From contig JBKJTY010000035.1 of assembly GCA_046590235.1 (NCBI GenBank), positions 1 to 64,000 on the forward strand: a stretch of DNA of 64,000 bases, written 5' to 3'. Positions within the stretch are counted from its first letter, which is position 1, and each line of letters begins with the position of its first letter. Positions 57,505 to 64,000 of the stretch are shown here, piece by piece. A program made the translations under genes and the position numbers. Source of the DNA: 2-02-FULL-45-10 sp046590235. Its GTDB lineage: Bacteria; Patescibacteriota; Patescibacteriia; Magasanikbacterales; GWA2-37-8. The notes under the pieces are model-generated. The model was not told the origin of the DNA. It searched no databases and saw only the letters and a program-made list of their open reading frames with translations.

Positions 57505-59025
57505 ATGTATTTTATCAAAAAGAACGCAATTATTTTAAGCGGAGTTAGTTGGTTGCTTGTGGCTTTTTTTTCAGTAATTCGGTATGCCGCTATTTTTAAC
57601 TATAAGTGTTACTTTCTAACTAATTCATTTTTGTGCCGTACGGAGATTACAAGTAGTGAAAAAGTAATGCTTTTTTTACTTATTACAACTTTCATAGTAG
57701 GTGCGATTATTGGGGGGTATGGAATATGGAAGAGGTATACTGCTGGAGAAAAAGTCTTGCCGTATGAAGGTAAAAAAGCGTACGCTCTTGTGGCCAGCTT
57801 TGTGCTGCTAGCGTCGCTGACTATTCCGTTTGGTTCAGGGGATTTTTCATATTACTTTAATACTGGGAAAGCTTTTTATCAAAATCAAAACCCATTTGTT
57901 GATGAGCGGAACATCGAGCAACCCTTTGTAGGTCATGGTAAAGTGTCATCCCTGACCGGATTTACGTATGGGCCGTTAGCCGGGCTGGTCTTTGAAAGGT
58001 TTTACGCGTTTAGCCACGATAGTCAAATTTATTTCATAACTCTTTGGAGACTGTTTATTATCCTCATTACTCTAGCTTGTTGCGGTACAATTGTTAAAAT
58101 TATCCGCTTGCTTGGTTCAAAAGCTGAATACGCTAATTGCGCACTAGTATTACTTTTGCAACCGCTCTTTTTATTTGAAGTCATAGTTAATTGTCACTTT
58201 GACTTACTGTGGTTATTATTTGTATTACTGGCGCTATGGGCTGCTATCTTAAAGCGCTGGTGGCTCGTTATTCCGCTGCTTAGTATTGGGATATGGCTCA
58301 AATTTATACCGTTACTTTTGATCCCATTCTTTGCGTTGTGGTGGTGGCAAGAACTCACAATGGTTAATTGGAAAAAAAGAGTAACAGAAATCGCTCTTAG
58401 TAGTTTAGTTGCTGCAATTATAACTGTAGTAGCTTGGTGGCCGCTATGGGAAGGTTTTCGTGTGTTTGACTCCTTTATGCTTCAGACAAAATGGGCGGCA
58501 AACAGCATCTTCGCAGCTCTCTACTATTCATTAAAACCAAGCTTTGTTTGGTTATTACAGGATAAGGCCCACTGGTTTTTGACCAGACTCTTGCAAGGCT
58601 CGCTTATTATGTTTGGAACATACTTACTACTACCATATATAAAAAAAGTCTTCGCGGTAATTCGGAAAAAAGAACATTTAGCGCCATATGAATATGTGCA
58701 AATGATGTTCATTTCTCTTGTAGTGTATTCCTCACTGATTCAAAAGTCATTTTGGCCCTGGTACATTATTTGGTTGTTACCGTTTGGGGTCATAGTCTAT
58801 GAAAAAACAAAAAACGTTTTGTTGGGGCAGCTATTAACATGGTTGAGTCTGGCACCATTAAGTTTCTATCCCATTTGGCAACTTAATTGGGCAATCTTTA
58901 AGACAGACGCTGCTGCAACTACTTGGTTTTGGTGGGTCCTTTTCATACTAATTTGGGTTTACCCACTTTCAAGATTGATTAAAATGAGAAAAAGTAATTT
59001 TGAACAACCAATCGACTCTATTTAA
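57505..59025 (+). CDS. GT-C membrane glycosyltransferase (polyprenyl-phosphate-sugar dependent)
   Basis: A 506-residue protein with about eleven transmembrane helices. The first outer loop has FGSGDFSYYFNTGKAFYQNQNP, with the acidic GDFSYY motif typical of GT-C glycosyltransferases such as GT87/PMT-like enzymes. It later shows ILKRWWLVIPLLSIGIWLKFIPLLL and basic C-terminal residues. It likely uses a lipid-linked sugar made by the Alg5-like gene two places upstream. Acceptor unknown (glycan or S-layer protein). Confidence 0.8.
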   Translation: MYFIKKNAIILSGVSWLLVAFFSVIRYAAIFNYKCYFLTNSFLCRTEITSSEKVMLFLLITTFIVGAIIGGYGIWKRYTAGEKVLPYEGKKAYALVASFVLLASLTIPFGSGDFSYYFNTGKAFYQNQNPFVDERNIEQPFVGHGKVSSLTGFTYGPLAGLVFERFYAFSHDSQIYFITLWRLFIILITLACCGTIVKIIRLLGSKAEYANCALVLLLQPLFLFEVIVNCHFDLLWLLFVLLALWAAILKRWWLVIPLLSIGIWLKFIPLLLIPFFALWWWQELTMVNWKKRVTEIALSSLVAAIITVVAWWPLWEGFRVFDSFMLQTKWAANSIFAALYYSLKPSFVWLLQDKAHWFLTRLLQGSLIMFGTYLLLPYIKKVFAVIRKKEHLAPYEYVQMMFISLVVYSSLIQKSFWPWYIIWLLPFGVIVYEKTKNVLLGQLLTWLSLAPLSFYPIWQLNWAIFKTDAAATTWFWWVLFILIWVYPLSRLIKMRKSNFEQPIDSI

Positions 59026-59034
59026 TAGTATGTT

Positions 59035-60069
59035 ATGAATCAAAATACACCTAAAAAAGCACTTATCACTGGTATTACTGGGCAAGACGGCTCCTATCTT
59101 GCTGAGTTTTTATTAGAAAAGGGGTATGAAGTACACGGGATTATTCGTCGCTCAAGTAGTTTTAATACTGGACGCATTGACCATCTTTTTAAGGATCGAC
59201 ATGAAAAGAATGTTCGCCTCCATCTTCATTATGGAGATTTAACTGATGGTACTAACTTAGAACGCATTCTTGCGAACGTGAAACCTGATGAAATTTATAA
59301 CCTTGGTGCGCAGAGTCATGTAAAGGTTAGTTTTGAGATGCCAATCTATACAGCTGAAGCTGATGGCCTGGGAACAATACGCTTACTCGATGCAATTAAA
59401 GAATCTAAGTTGCCAATAAAATTTTACCAGGCTGGTTCATCTGAAATGTTTGGTAAAGTTCTGGAAGTTCCACAGCGTGAAACTACGCCGTTTTATCCAC
59501 GTAGCCCGTATGGGTGTGCCAAGGTGTTTTCTCATCATATTGCTGTAAATTATAGAGAAGCGTACAATATGTTTGTCTGTAACGGCATATTGTTTAACCA
59601 TGAATCACCTCGTCGAGGTCAAACATTTGTTACTAAAAAGGTCACTAAGGGTTTAGCAAACATCAAGCTCGGCAAACAAGACGTGGTGTATGTTGGTAAT
59701 CTAAATGCTAAACGCGACTGGGGTTTTGCCAAAGATTATGTTGAAGTGATGTGGCTTATGCTGCAGCAAGACAAGCCGGATGATTACGTTGTTGCAACAG
59801 GAGAAACACATAGCGTGCGGGAAATGATTGAAGTTGCTGGCAGTTATCTTGGTTTTACAATTACTTGGAAAGGTGAAGGTTTAGATGAAGTTGGTATTGA
59901 TGCAAAAACCGGTAAGACAATTATTAAAATTGATCCAGAATATTTCCGTCCGTCCGAAGTCGATCTGTTAATTGGTGATGCTACTAAAGCTAAGCAAAAA
60001 TTAGGCTGGGAGCCAAAAGTTGGCTTTAAAGAGTTGATCAAAATTATGTGCGAAGCTGACCTCGTCTAA
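59035..60069 (+). CDS. gmd: GDP-mannose 4,6-dehydratase
   Basis: A 344-residue extended SDR enzyme: GDP-mannose to GDP-4-keto-6-deoxymannose. NADP-binding ITGITGQDGSYLAEFLL, RRSSSFNTGRIDHLF, the active-site SSEMFG serine/glutamate region and SPYGCAK tyrosine/lysine pair, then NHESPRRGQTFVTKKV, all diagnostic. It begins the three-enzyme deoxysugar module with the next two genes. Confidence 0.96.
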   Translation: MNQNTPKKALITGITGQDGSYLAEFLLEKGYEVHGIIRRSSSFNTGRIDHLFKDRHEKNVRLHLHYGDLTDGTNLERILANVKPDEIYNLGAQSHVKVSFEMPIYTAEADGLGTIRLLDAIKESKLPIKFYQAGSSEMFGKVLEVPQRETTPFYPRSPYGCAKVFSHHIAVNYREAYNMFVCNGILFNHESPRRGQTFVTKKVTKGLANIKLGKQDVVYVGNLNAKRDWGFAKDYVEVMWLMLQQDKPDDYVVATGETHSVREMIEVAGSYLGFTITWKGEGLDEVGIDAKTGKTIIKIDPEYFRPSEVDLLIGDATKAKQKLGWEPKVGFKELIKIMCEADLV

Positions 60070-60086
60070 GAGAACTAATTACTTAT

Positions 60087-61256
60087 ATGATAAAACTTAT
60101 CAAATCATCGTTTTATAACGAAAAAAAAACTAAACGTGCTTTAATAAGCTTTATAAAAAAAGCCAAGATTTTTAGCATGAACGATGAATGTGCCCGTTAT
60201 GAGATTGAATTTGCTAAGAAACAGCAACGTAAACATGCGGTATTTGTCAGTAGTGGCAGTATGGCAAATTTGGTTGTATTACAAGCTTTGTTAAATCGTG
60301 GTGATCTAAAGGTGGGGGATAATGTAGGCGTCTCTGCTCTAACATGGGCCACTAATATCATGCCAATCATACAATTGGGCTTGAAGCCGGTTATAATGGA
60401 TTGTAGTATAGAAAACCTTAATGTCACCGCAGAAACGGTTATTGAAACATTAAAAAAATATAAACTTAAAGCTTTTTTTATCACGCATGTCCTAGGATTC
60501 TGTGCTGATATTGCTAAGATTAAAAAAATCTGTGATCAGGAAAAAATTATTCTTCTCGAAGATACGTGTGAGTCGCTTGGGTCAAAAGCAGAAGGAAAAC
60601 TACTGGGGAACTTTGGTTTAGCCAGTACTTTTTCCAGCTTTGTCGGCCACCACTTTTCAACTATTGAAGGTGGAATGATCTGCACTGACGATTCAGAATT
60701 GCATGAGTATTTAGTAATGGCACGTGCGCATGGTTGGGATAGGAATCTTACTCCAAAACAGCAGGCAGCTTGGAGAAAAAAATACAACATAGACGAGTTC
60801 TATTCTAAATACACCTTTTATGATCTAGCTTATAACGCCCGTCCAACTGAAATCCAAGGTTTCATAGGTAAAACAACTATTGGCTATTGGAATACAATCG
60901 TTAAAAAACGTGAAGGACATTTTAAAAAACTACATAAAGCAACACTGGAAAACCCAGACATACTTCCGTTGAAGGTGGGTCATATGGATGTTGTGTCTAA
61001 TTTTGCTATGCCGGTTGTTTTCAAAAGCAAAGAGCTTTGGAAGTTGTATCGTACCCGTTTTGAAAAAGCTAAAGTGGAGATCAGACCTATTATCGCTGGT
61101 AATATGTCAAAACAACCCTTTTTCACCAAGCGTGTAGCGAAAGGACAATCTTGCCCGGGGGCTGCGTTTGCTCACGAGAACGGCTTCTACTTTGGTAATA
61201 ATCCAGAGTTAACCAAGAAAGAAGTGCAACAGCTCTGTACATTGCTTAAAAAATAA
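60087..61256 (+). CDS. DegT/DnrJ-family PLP enzyme with His in place of the Schiff-base Lys (ColD-like)
   Basis: A 389-residue PLP-fold enzyme. The cofactor-site segment is EDTCESLGSKAEGKLLGNFG, then FSSFVGHHFSTIEGGM at about residue 190. In ordinary DegT aminotransferases a lysine occupies this place; ColD (GDP-4-keto-6-deoxymannose 3-dehydratase) and RfbH have histidine, as here. Between gmd and an fcl/colC-like reductase, a role removing the 3-hydroxyl on the way to GDP-colitose is the best reading. A sugar aminotransferase or an untypical family member remains possible. Confidence 0.8.
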   Translation: MIKLIKSSFYNEKKTKRALISFIKKAKIFSMNDECARYEIEFAKKQQRKHAVFVSSGSMANLVVLQALLNRGDLKVGDNVGVSALTWATNIMPIIQLGLKPVIMDCSIENLNVTAETVIETLKKYKLKAFFITHVLGFCADIAKIKKICDQEKIILLEDTCESLGSKAEGKLLGNFGLASTFSSFVGHHFSTIEGGMICTDDSELHEYLVMARAHGWDRNLTPKQQAAWRKKYNIDEFYSKYTFYDLAYNARPTEIQGFIGKTTIGYWNTIVKKREGHFKKLHKATLENPDILPLKVGHMDVVSNFAMPVVFKSKELWKLYRTRFEKAKVEIRPIIAGNMSKQPFFTKRVAKGQSCPGAAFAHENGFYFGNNPELTKKEVQQLCTLLKK

Positions 61257-61258
61257 TT

Positions 61259-62212
61259 ATGGAAAAACAAGCAAAAATTTACGTCGCTGGTCATAAGGGG
61301 TTGGTTGGTTCAGCAATTAAACGTGCGTTGGAACGCGAGGGTTATACCTCGATAATTGTGAGAACGCATCAAGAATTAGATCTATTGGATCAGCATGCCG
61401 TTGAAGAATTTTTTAGCCACGAACAGCCGGTGTATGTTTTTTTAGCGGCAGCAAAAGTTGGCGGAATAGTCGCTAACATGGCTGCGCCAGCTTCGTTTAT
61501 CTATGAAAATGTTCAGATTCAGAATAGCATCATACACGCTTCCTATAAGCATGGTGTTAAAAAACTATTATTCTTAGGTACTTCATGTATCTATCCGCGC
61601 GTATGTCCGCAACCAATGAAAGAAGAGTATCTATTAACAGGTCCTCTTGAGCCGACTAACGAAGCATACGCATTAGCCAAAATTACAGGCATTAAAATGT
61701 GCCAGTATTATGACGTGCAGTACCAGACAGACTTTGTTGCCGTCATGCCACCTAATATCTACGGCTACAATGATACCTTCGATTTACAGCGCTCTCATGT
61801 CATTCCAGCGTTGATCCGTCGTTTCCATGAAGCCAAGGTCGCAAATAGCCCAACAGTGACCCTGTGGGGAACGGGTACTGCCCGCCGAGAATTCTTATTT
61901 GCCGATGATGTGGCAGAAGCCTGTTTGTTTTTTATGGATAACTTTAAGCCGTCTGAGGAGCAGGTTAAAAAAGGTGAGATATTCATGAATGTAGCGGCTG
62001 GAACGGACCAAACCATCGCCGAGCTTGCCAAAGTGGTCGCGTCAGCGGTAGGGTATACGGGCACGATTGCCTGGGATACTACCAAGCCTGATGGTATGCC
62101 TCAAAAGCTGCTTGATACCACTAAAATGACAACTCTGGGTTGGCGGCAAAAAACGAGCTTAGAAAAGGGTGTCGCCCTGACATATCAATGGTATTTAGAA
62201 AATCAGCCTTAA
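61259..62212 (+). CDS. GDP-L-fucose synthase / GDP-L-colitose synthase family
   Basis: A 317-residue SDR epimerase-reductase. NADP-binding YVAGHKGLVGSAIKRAL, then AAAKVGGIVANMAAPASFIYEN, the catalytic LGTSCIYPR serine with EAYALAK tyrosine/lysine. The family includes Fcl (WcaG) and ColC, which do the same epimerisation and reduction on 6-deoxy or 3,6-dideoxy ketosugars. With the ColD-like gene two bases upstream, ColC is plausible, but Fcl cannot be excluded by sequence reading. Confidence 0.9.
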   Translation: MEKQAKIYVAGHKGLVGSAIKRALEREGYTSIIVRTHQELDLLDQHAVEEFFSHEQPVYVFLAAAKVGGIVANMAAPASFIYENVQIQNSIIHASYKHGVKKLLFLGTSCIYPRVCPQPMKEEYLLTGPLEPTNEAYALAKITGIKMCQYYDVQYQTDFVAVMPPNIYGYNDTFDLQRSHVIPALIRRFHEAKVANSPTVTLWGTGTARREFLFADDVAEACLFFMDNFKPSEEQVKKGEIFMNVAAGTDQTIAELAKVVASAVGYTGTIAWDTTKPDGMPQKLLDTTKMTTLGWRQKTSLEKGVALTYQWYLENQP

Positions 62213-62219
62213 GACTACT

Positions 62220-63035
62220 ATGGAAACCATAATTCGACCAAGAAAAAAAATTACGCTACGGGATTTTACTGAGTTAGTTCAGTATCGTGAATTATTGTAT
62301 TTTTTCACCTGGCGTGATGTTAAAGTCAGGTATAAACAAACCATGCTTGGTGTAATGTGGGCTATTTTTCAACCCGTCATCACCATGGTAGTGTTTACCA
62401 TCTTCTTTGGTAAATTAGCAAAAATTCCTTCAGATAATATCCCTTATCCAATTTTTGTGTATGTCGGCTTGCTTATTTGGCAATTTTTCTCCACATCACT
62501 CAATGAAACAAGTGATTGTCTGGTACAAAATAAAGCCATTATTACCAAAGTCTACTTTCCACGCTTATTGTTGCCATTTTCTTCAGTCATTACAAAGTTT
62601 GTAGATTTTTTCATCGCTTCGTTAGTCTTAATCGTATTAATGGCTTACTATCATTACTTACCTAATATTTTAGGATTATTTATCTTGCCACTCCTATTGT
62701 TTATCTCATTTTTAGCAGCATCCGGCGCAGGTTTACTCTTGGCTTCAATCAATGTAAAATACCGCGATGTCAGATATATTTTGCCTTTCTTTATTCAGCT
62801 ATTACTCTTCATGACTCCTGTCATTTACCCAGCGAGTATAGCGGGTAAATATTCGTGGATATTGGCGCTTAACCCTATGACTGGTGTAATTAAGGCGGCA
62901 CATGCGGCTATTTTGGGCAACGCACCTATAAATTGGGTGTTGCTTGGTATTTCAGGCATAATTTCAGCTATCCTGTTTGTGGTAGGAATACTCTACTTTA
63001 AAAAGACCGAACGTTACTTTGCAGATATCGTATAA
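62220..63035 (+). CDS. wzm: ABC-2 type polysaccharide export permease
   Basis: A 271-residue inner-membrane permease with six helices. RDVKVRYKQTMLGVMWAIFQPVI near the N-terminus is the signature of Wzm/TagG-type exporters, followed by SDNIPYPIFVYVGLLIWQFF and INVKYRDVRYILPFF. It carries a lipid-linked glycan across the membrane with the ATPase encoded four bases downstream. Confidence 0.93.
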   Translation: METIIRPRKKITLRDFTELVQYRELLYFFTWRDVKVRYKQTMLGVMWAIFQPVITMVVFTIFFGKLAKIPSDNIPYPIFVYVGLLIWQFFSTSLNETSDCLVQNKAIITKVYFPRLLLPFSSVITKFVDFFIASLVLIVLMAYYHYLPNILGLFILPLLLFISFLAASGAGLLLASINVKYRDVRYILPFFIQLLLFMTPVIYPASIAGKYSWILALNPMTGVIKAAHAAILGNAPINWVLLGISGIISAILFVVGILYFKKTERYFADIV

Positions 63036-63039
63036 ACCT

Positions 63040-64000
63040 ATGGAACCAATTATTAGTGTCAAAAGTGTCAGTAAGCGGTACGATATTACCCATGCTAATG
63101 GGAAGTATGTTACCTTGCGCGATGTAATGACTAACATACTCAAAAGTCCGTTTAGTTTTCTTAAAAGCAAGGCAAAAAAAGCCTTTCATGGTGAGAATAA
63201 AGAAATTTTTTGGGCATTAAAGGATGTAAATTTTGATATTAAACGTGGTGAAGTCGTTGGTATTATTGGCCGTAATGGTGCTGGTAAATCAACCTTACTT
63301 AAAATTCTTTCGCAAATTACACCGCCAACCGGTGGTGAAATTACGTTGCGAGGTCGGGTTGGTTCATTGCTTGAAGTCGGAACTGGATTTCACCCTGAAT
63401 TATCAGGTCGAGAAAACATTTTGTTAAACGGGGCGATTTTGGGCATGAAGAAAAAAGAAATAATTGCTAAGTTTGATGAAATAGTTGCATTTGCGGGCAT
63501 TGAAAAATTTTTAGATACTCCAGTTAAATATTATTCATCTGGCATGTATGTTCGGCTGGCTTTCTCTGTTGCCGCACACATGGAGCCGGATATTTTAATT
63601 ATTGACGAAGTGCTAGCAGTGGGAGACGTTGAATTTCAAAAGAAATGTCTCGGAAAAATGAACGAAGTTTCAAAACAAGATGGGCGCACTGTCTTGTTCG
63701 TTAGTCATAACATGAATGCTATCGAGGATTTATGTTCTCGGGTTTTATACTTCGATAAAGGGGTTCTTATTAAAGATAGTACTAATGTACGCGAGGTTGT
63801 AAGTGAGTATATTCGTGGTCAAGAAGACGGTAATATTGTCACCGAATGGGTTAATAATGGTAAAGAGTATCGTAATCCATATTTCATTCCAGAACGTATT
63901 GCTATCGTTGATGAACGCGGCGATAAAATGGTCATGCCAAAACGGAACGACGCTGAATGCTGGATTCAAATCGAAGGAACAGTTACAAGTCTTAACAAAT
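63040..64000 (+). CDS. wzt: ABC polysaccharide export ATPase (partial, runs off window)
   Basis: The first 320 residues are present and the ORF is still open at 64000. Walker A GIIGRNGAGKSTLL, signature KYYSSGMYVRLAFS, Walker B ILIIDEVLAVGD and the SHNMN H-loop are complete. The sequence after about residue 250 (NIVTEWVNNGKEYRNPYF) starts the C-terminal extension found in Wzt proteins that recognise a capped glycan. A long insertion of about 30 residues (TNILKSPFSFLKSKAKKAFHG) before the Walker A domain is typical of this subfamily. Start ATG at 63040. Confidence 0.93.
   Translation, partial: MEPIISVKSVSKRYDITHANGKYVTLRDVMTNILKSPFSFLKSKAKKAFHGENKEIFWALKDVNFDIKRGEVVGIIGRNGAGKSTLLKILSQITPPTGGEITLRGRVGSLLEVGTGFHPELSGRENILLNGAILGMKKKEIIAKFDEIVAFAGIEKFLDTPVKYYSSGMYVRLAFSVAAHMEPDILIIDEVLAVGDVEFQKKCLGKMNEVSKQDGRTVLFVSHNMNAIEDLCSRVLYFDKGVLIKDSTNVREVVSEYIRGQEDGNIVTEWVNNGKEYRNPYFIPERIAIVDERGDKMVMPKRNDAECWIQIEGTVTSLNK

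Overview
The window looks like part of a Patescibacteria (Candidate Phyla Radiation, probably Parcubacteria-like) genome. The grounds are very large cysteine-rich surface proteins fused to TrbC/VirB2-like pilin N-termini, thrombospondin type-3 repeat proteins, an ECF-type sigma factor next to a DUF5667-like membrane protein, a 2-oxoacid oxidoreductase paired with an ADP-forming acyl-CoA synthetase and a flavodoxin, a bacterial Elp3, and mostly Shine-Dalgarno-less operon genes. TGA is used as a stop (ybeY, the acyl-CoA synthetase), so this is not a code-25 lineage. The phylum is inference; the exact group cannot be read from the sequence. The first 37 bases are an exact inverted copy of the 16S 3' end and look like a contig-end foldback.

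Layout. 1-1170: 16S rRNA 3' end with its own terminator and no 23S following, a small membrane protein, tRNA-Val(GAC) and tRNA-Ile(GAT). 1214-4951: RNA methyltransferase, lepB, hisS, rpsU. 4990-21277: surface operon (two pilin-like/Ig-like giants of 669 and 3695 residues, then three thrombospondin-3 repeat proteins) running into ybeY and dgkA. 21310-26324: ftsA, ftsZ, nrdR, a membrane protein, pyk. 26595-30319: glyA, elp3 and a divergent Trm9/ALKBH8-like methyltransferase that could complete the tRNA wobble-uridine pathway. 30346-31968: accessory island with a 35-residue peptide unit, three GC-rich small ORFs and a hammerhead ribozyme between two of them. 32037-33930: transporter and glycoside hydrolase. 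33954-36605: tRNA-Val(TAC), two secreted-protein cassettes followed by matching repeat modules, and a structured repeat also found at 26352. 36655-38790: beta-propeller/peptidoglycan-binding protein. 38846-39321: small winged-helix-like cassette. 39445-44702: acyl-CoA synthetase, KorA, KorB, flavodoxin. 44732-46050: two more small accessory genes. 46171-49911: amino-acid permease, an autoregulation-like HTH gene, sigma factor and its likely membrane partner. 50133-53837: probable S-layer protein. 53970-64000: surface-glycan cluster (ligase/polymerase, glycosyltransferases, gmd, ColD-like dehydratase, fcl/colC-like reductase, Wzm/Wzt exporter) that runs off the window.

How it fits together: a cell with substrate-level ATP from 2-oxoacids, an elaborate proteinaceous surface probably coated with a glycan carrying a GDP-derived deoxysugar, and standard FtsA/FtsZ division. 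Between housekeeping operons sit single-gene accessory units with consensus promoters, strong ribosome binding sites and strong terminators, often visibly GC-richer than their surroundings. Their functions are unknown. The strongest unusual signals are the hammerhead ribozyme at 31037-31100, the stem-covarying repeat pair at 26525/36537, the Elp3-Trm9 pairing, and the repeat-bounded cassettes.
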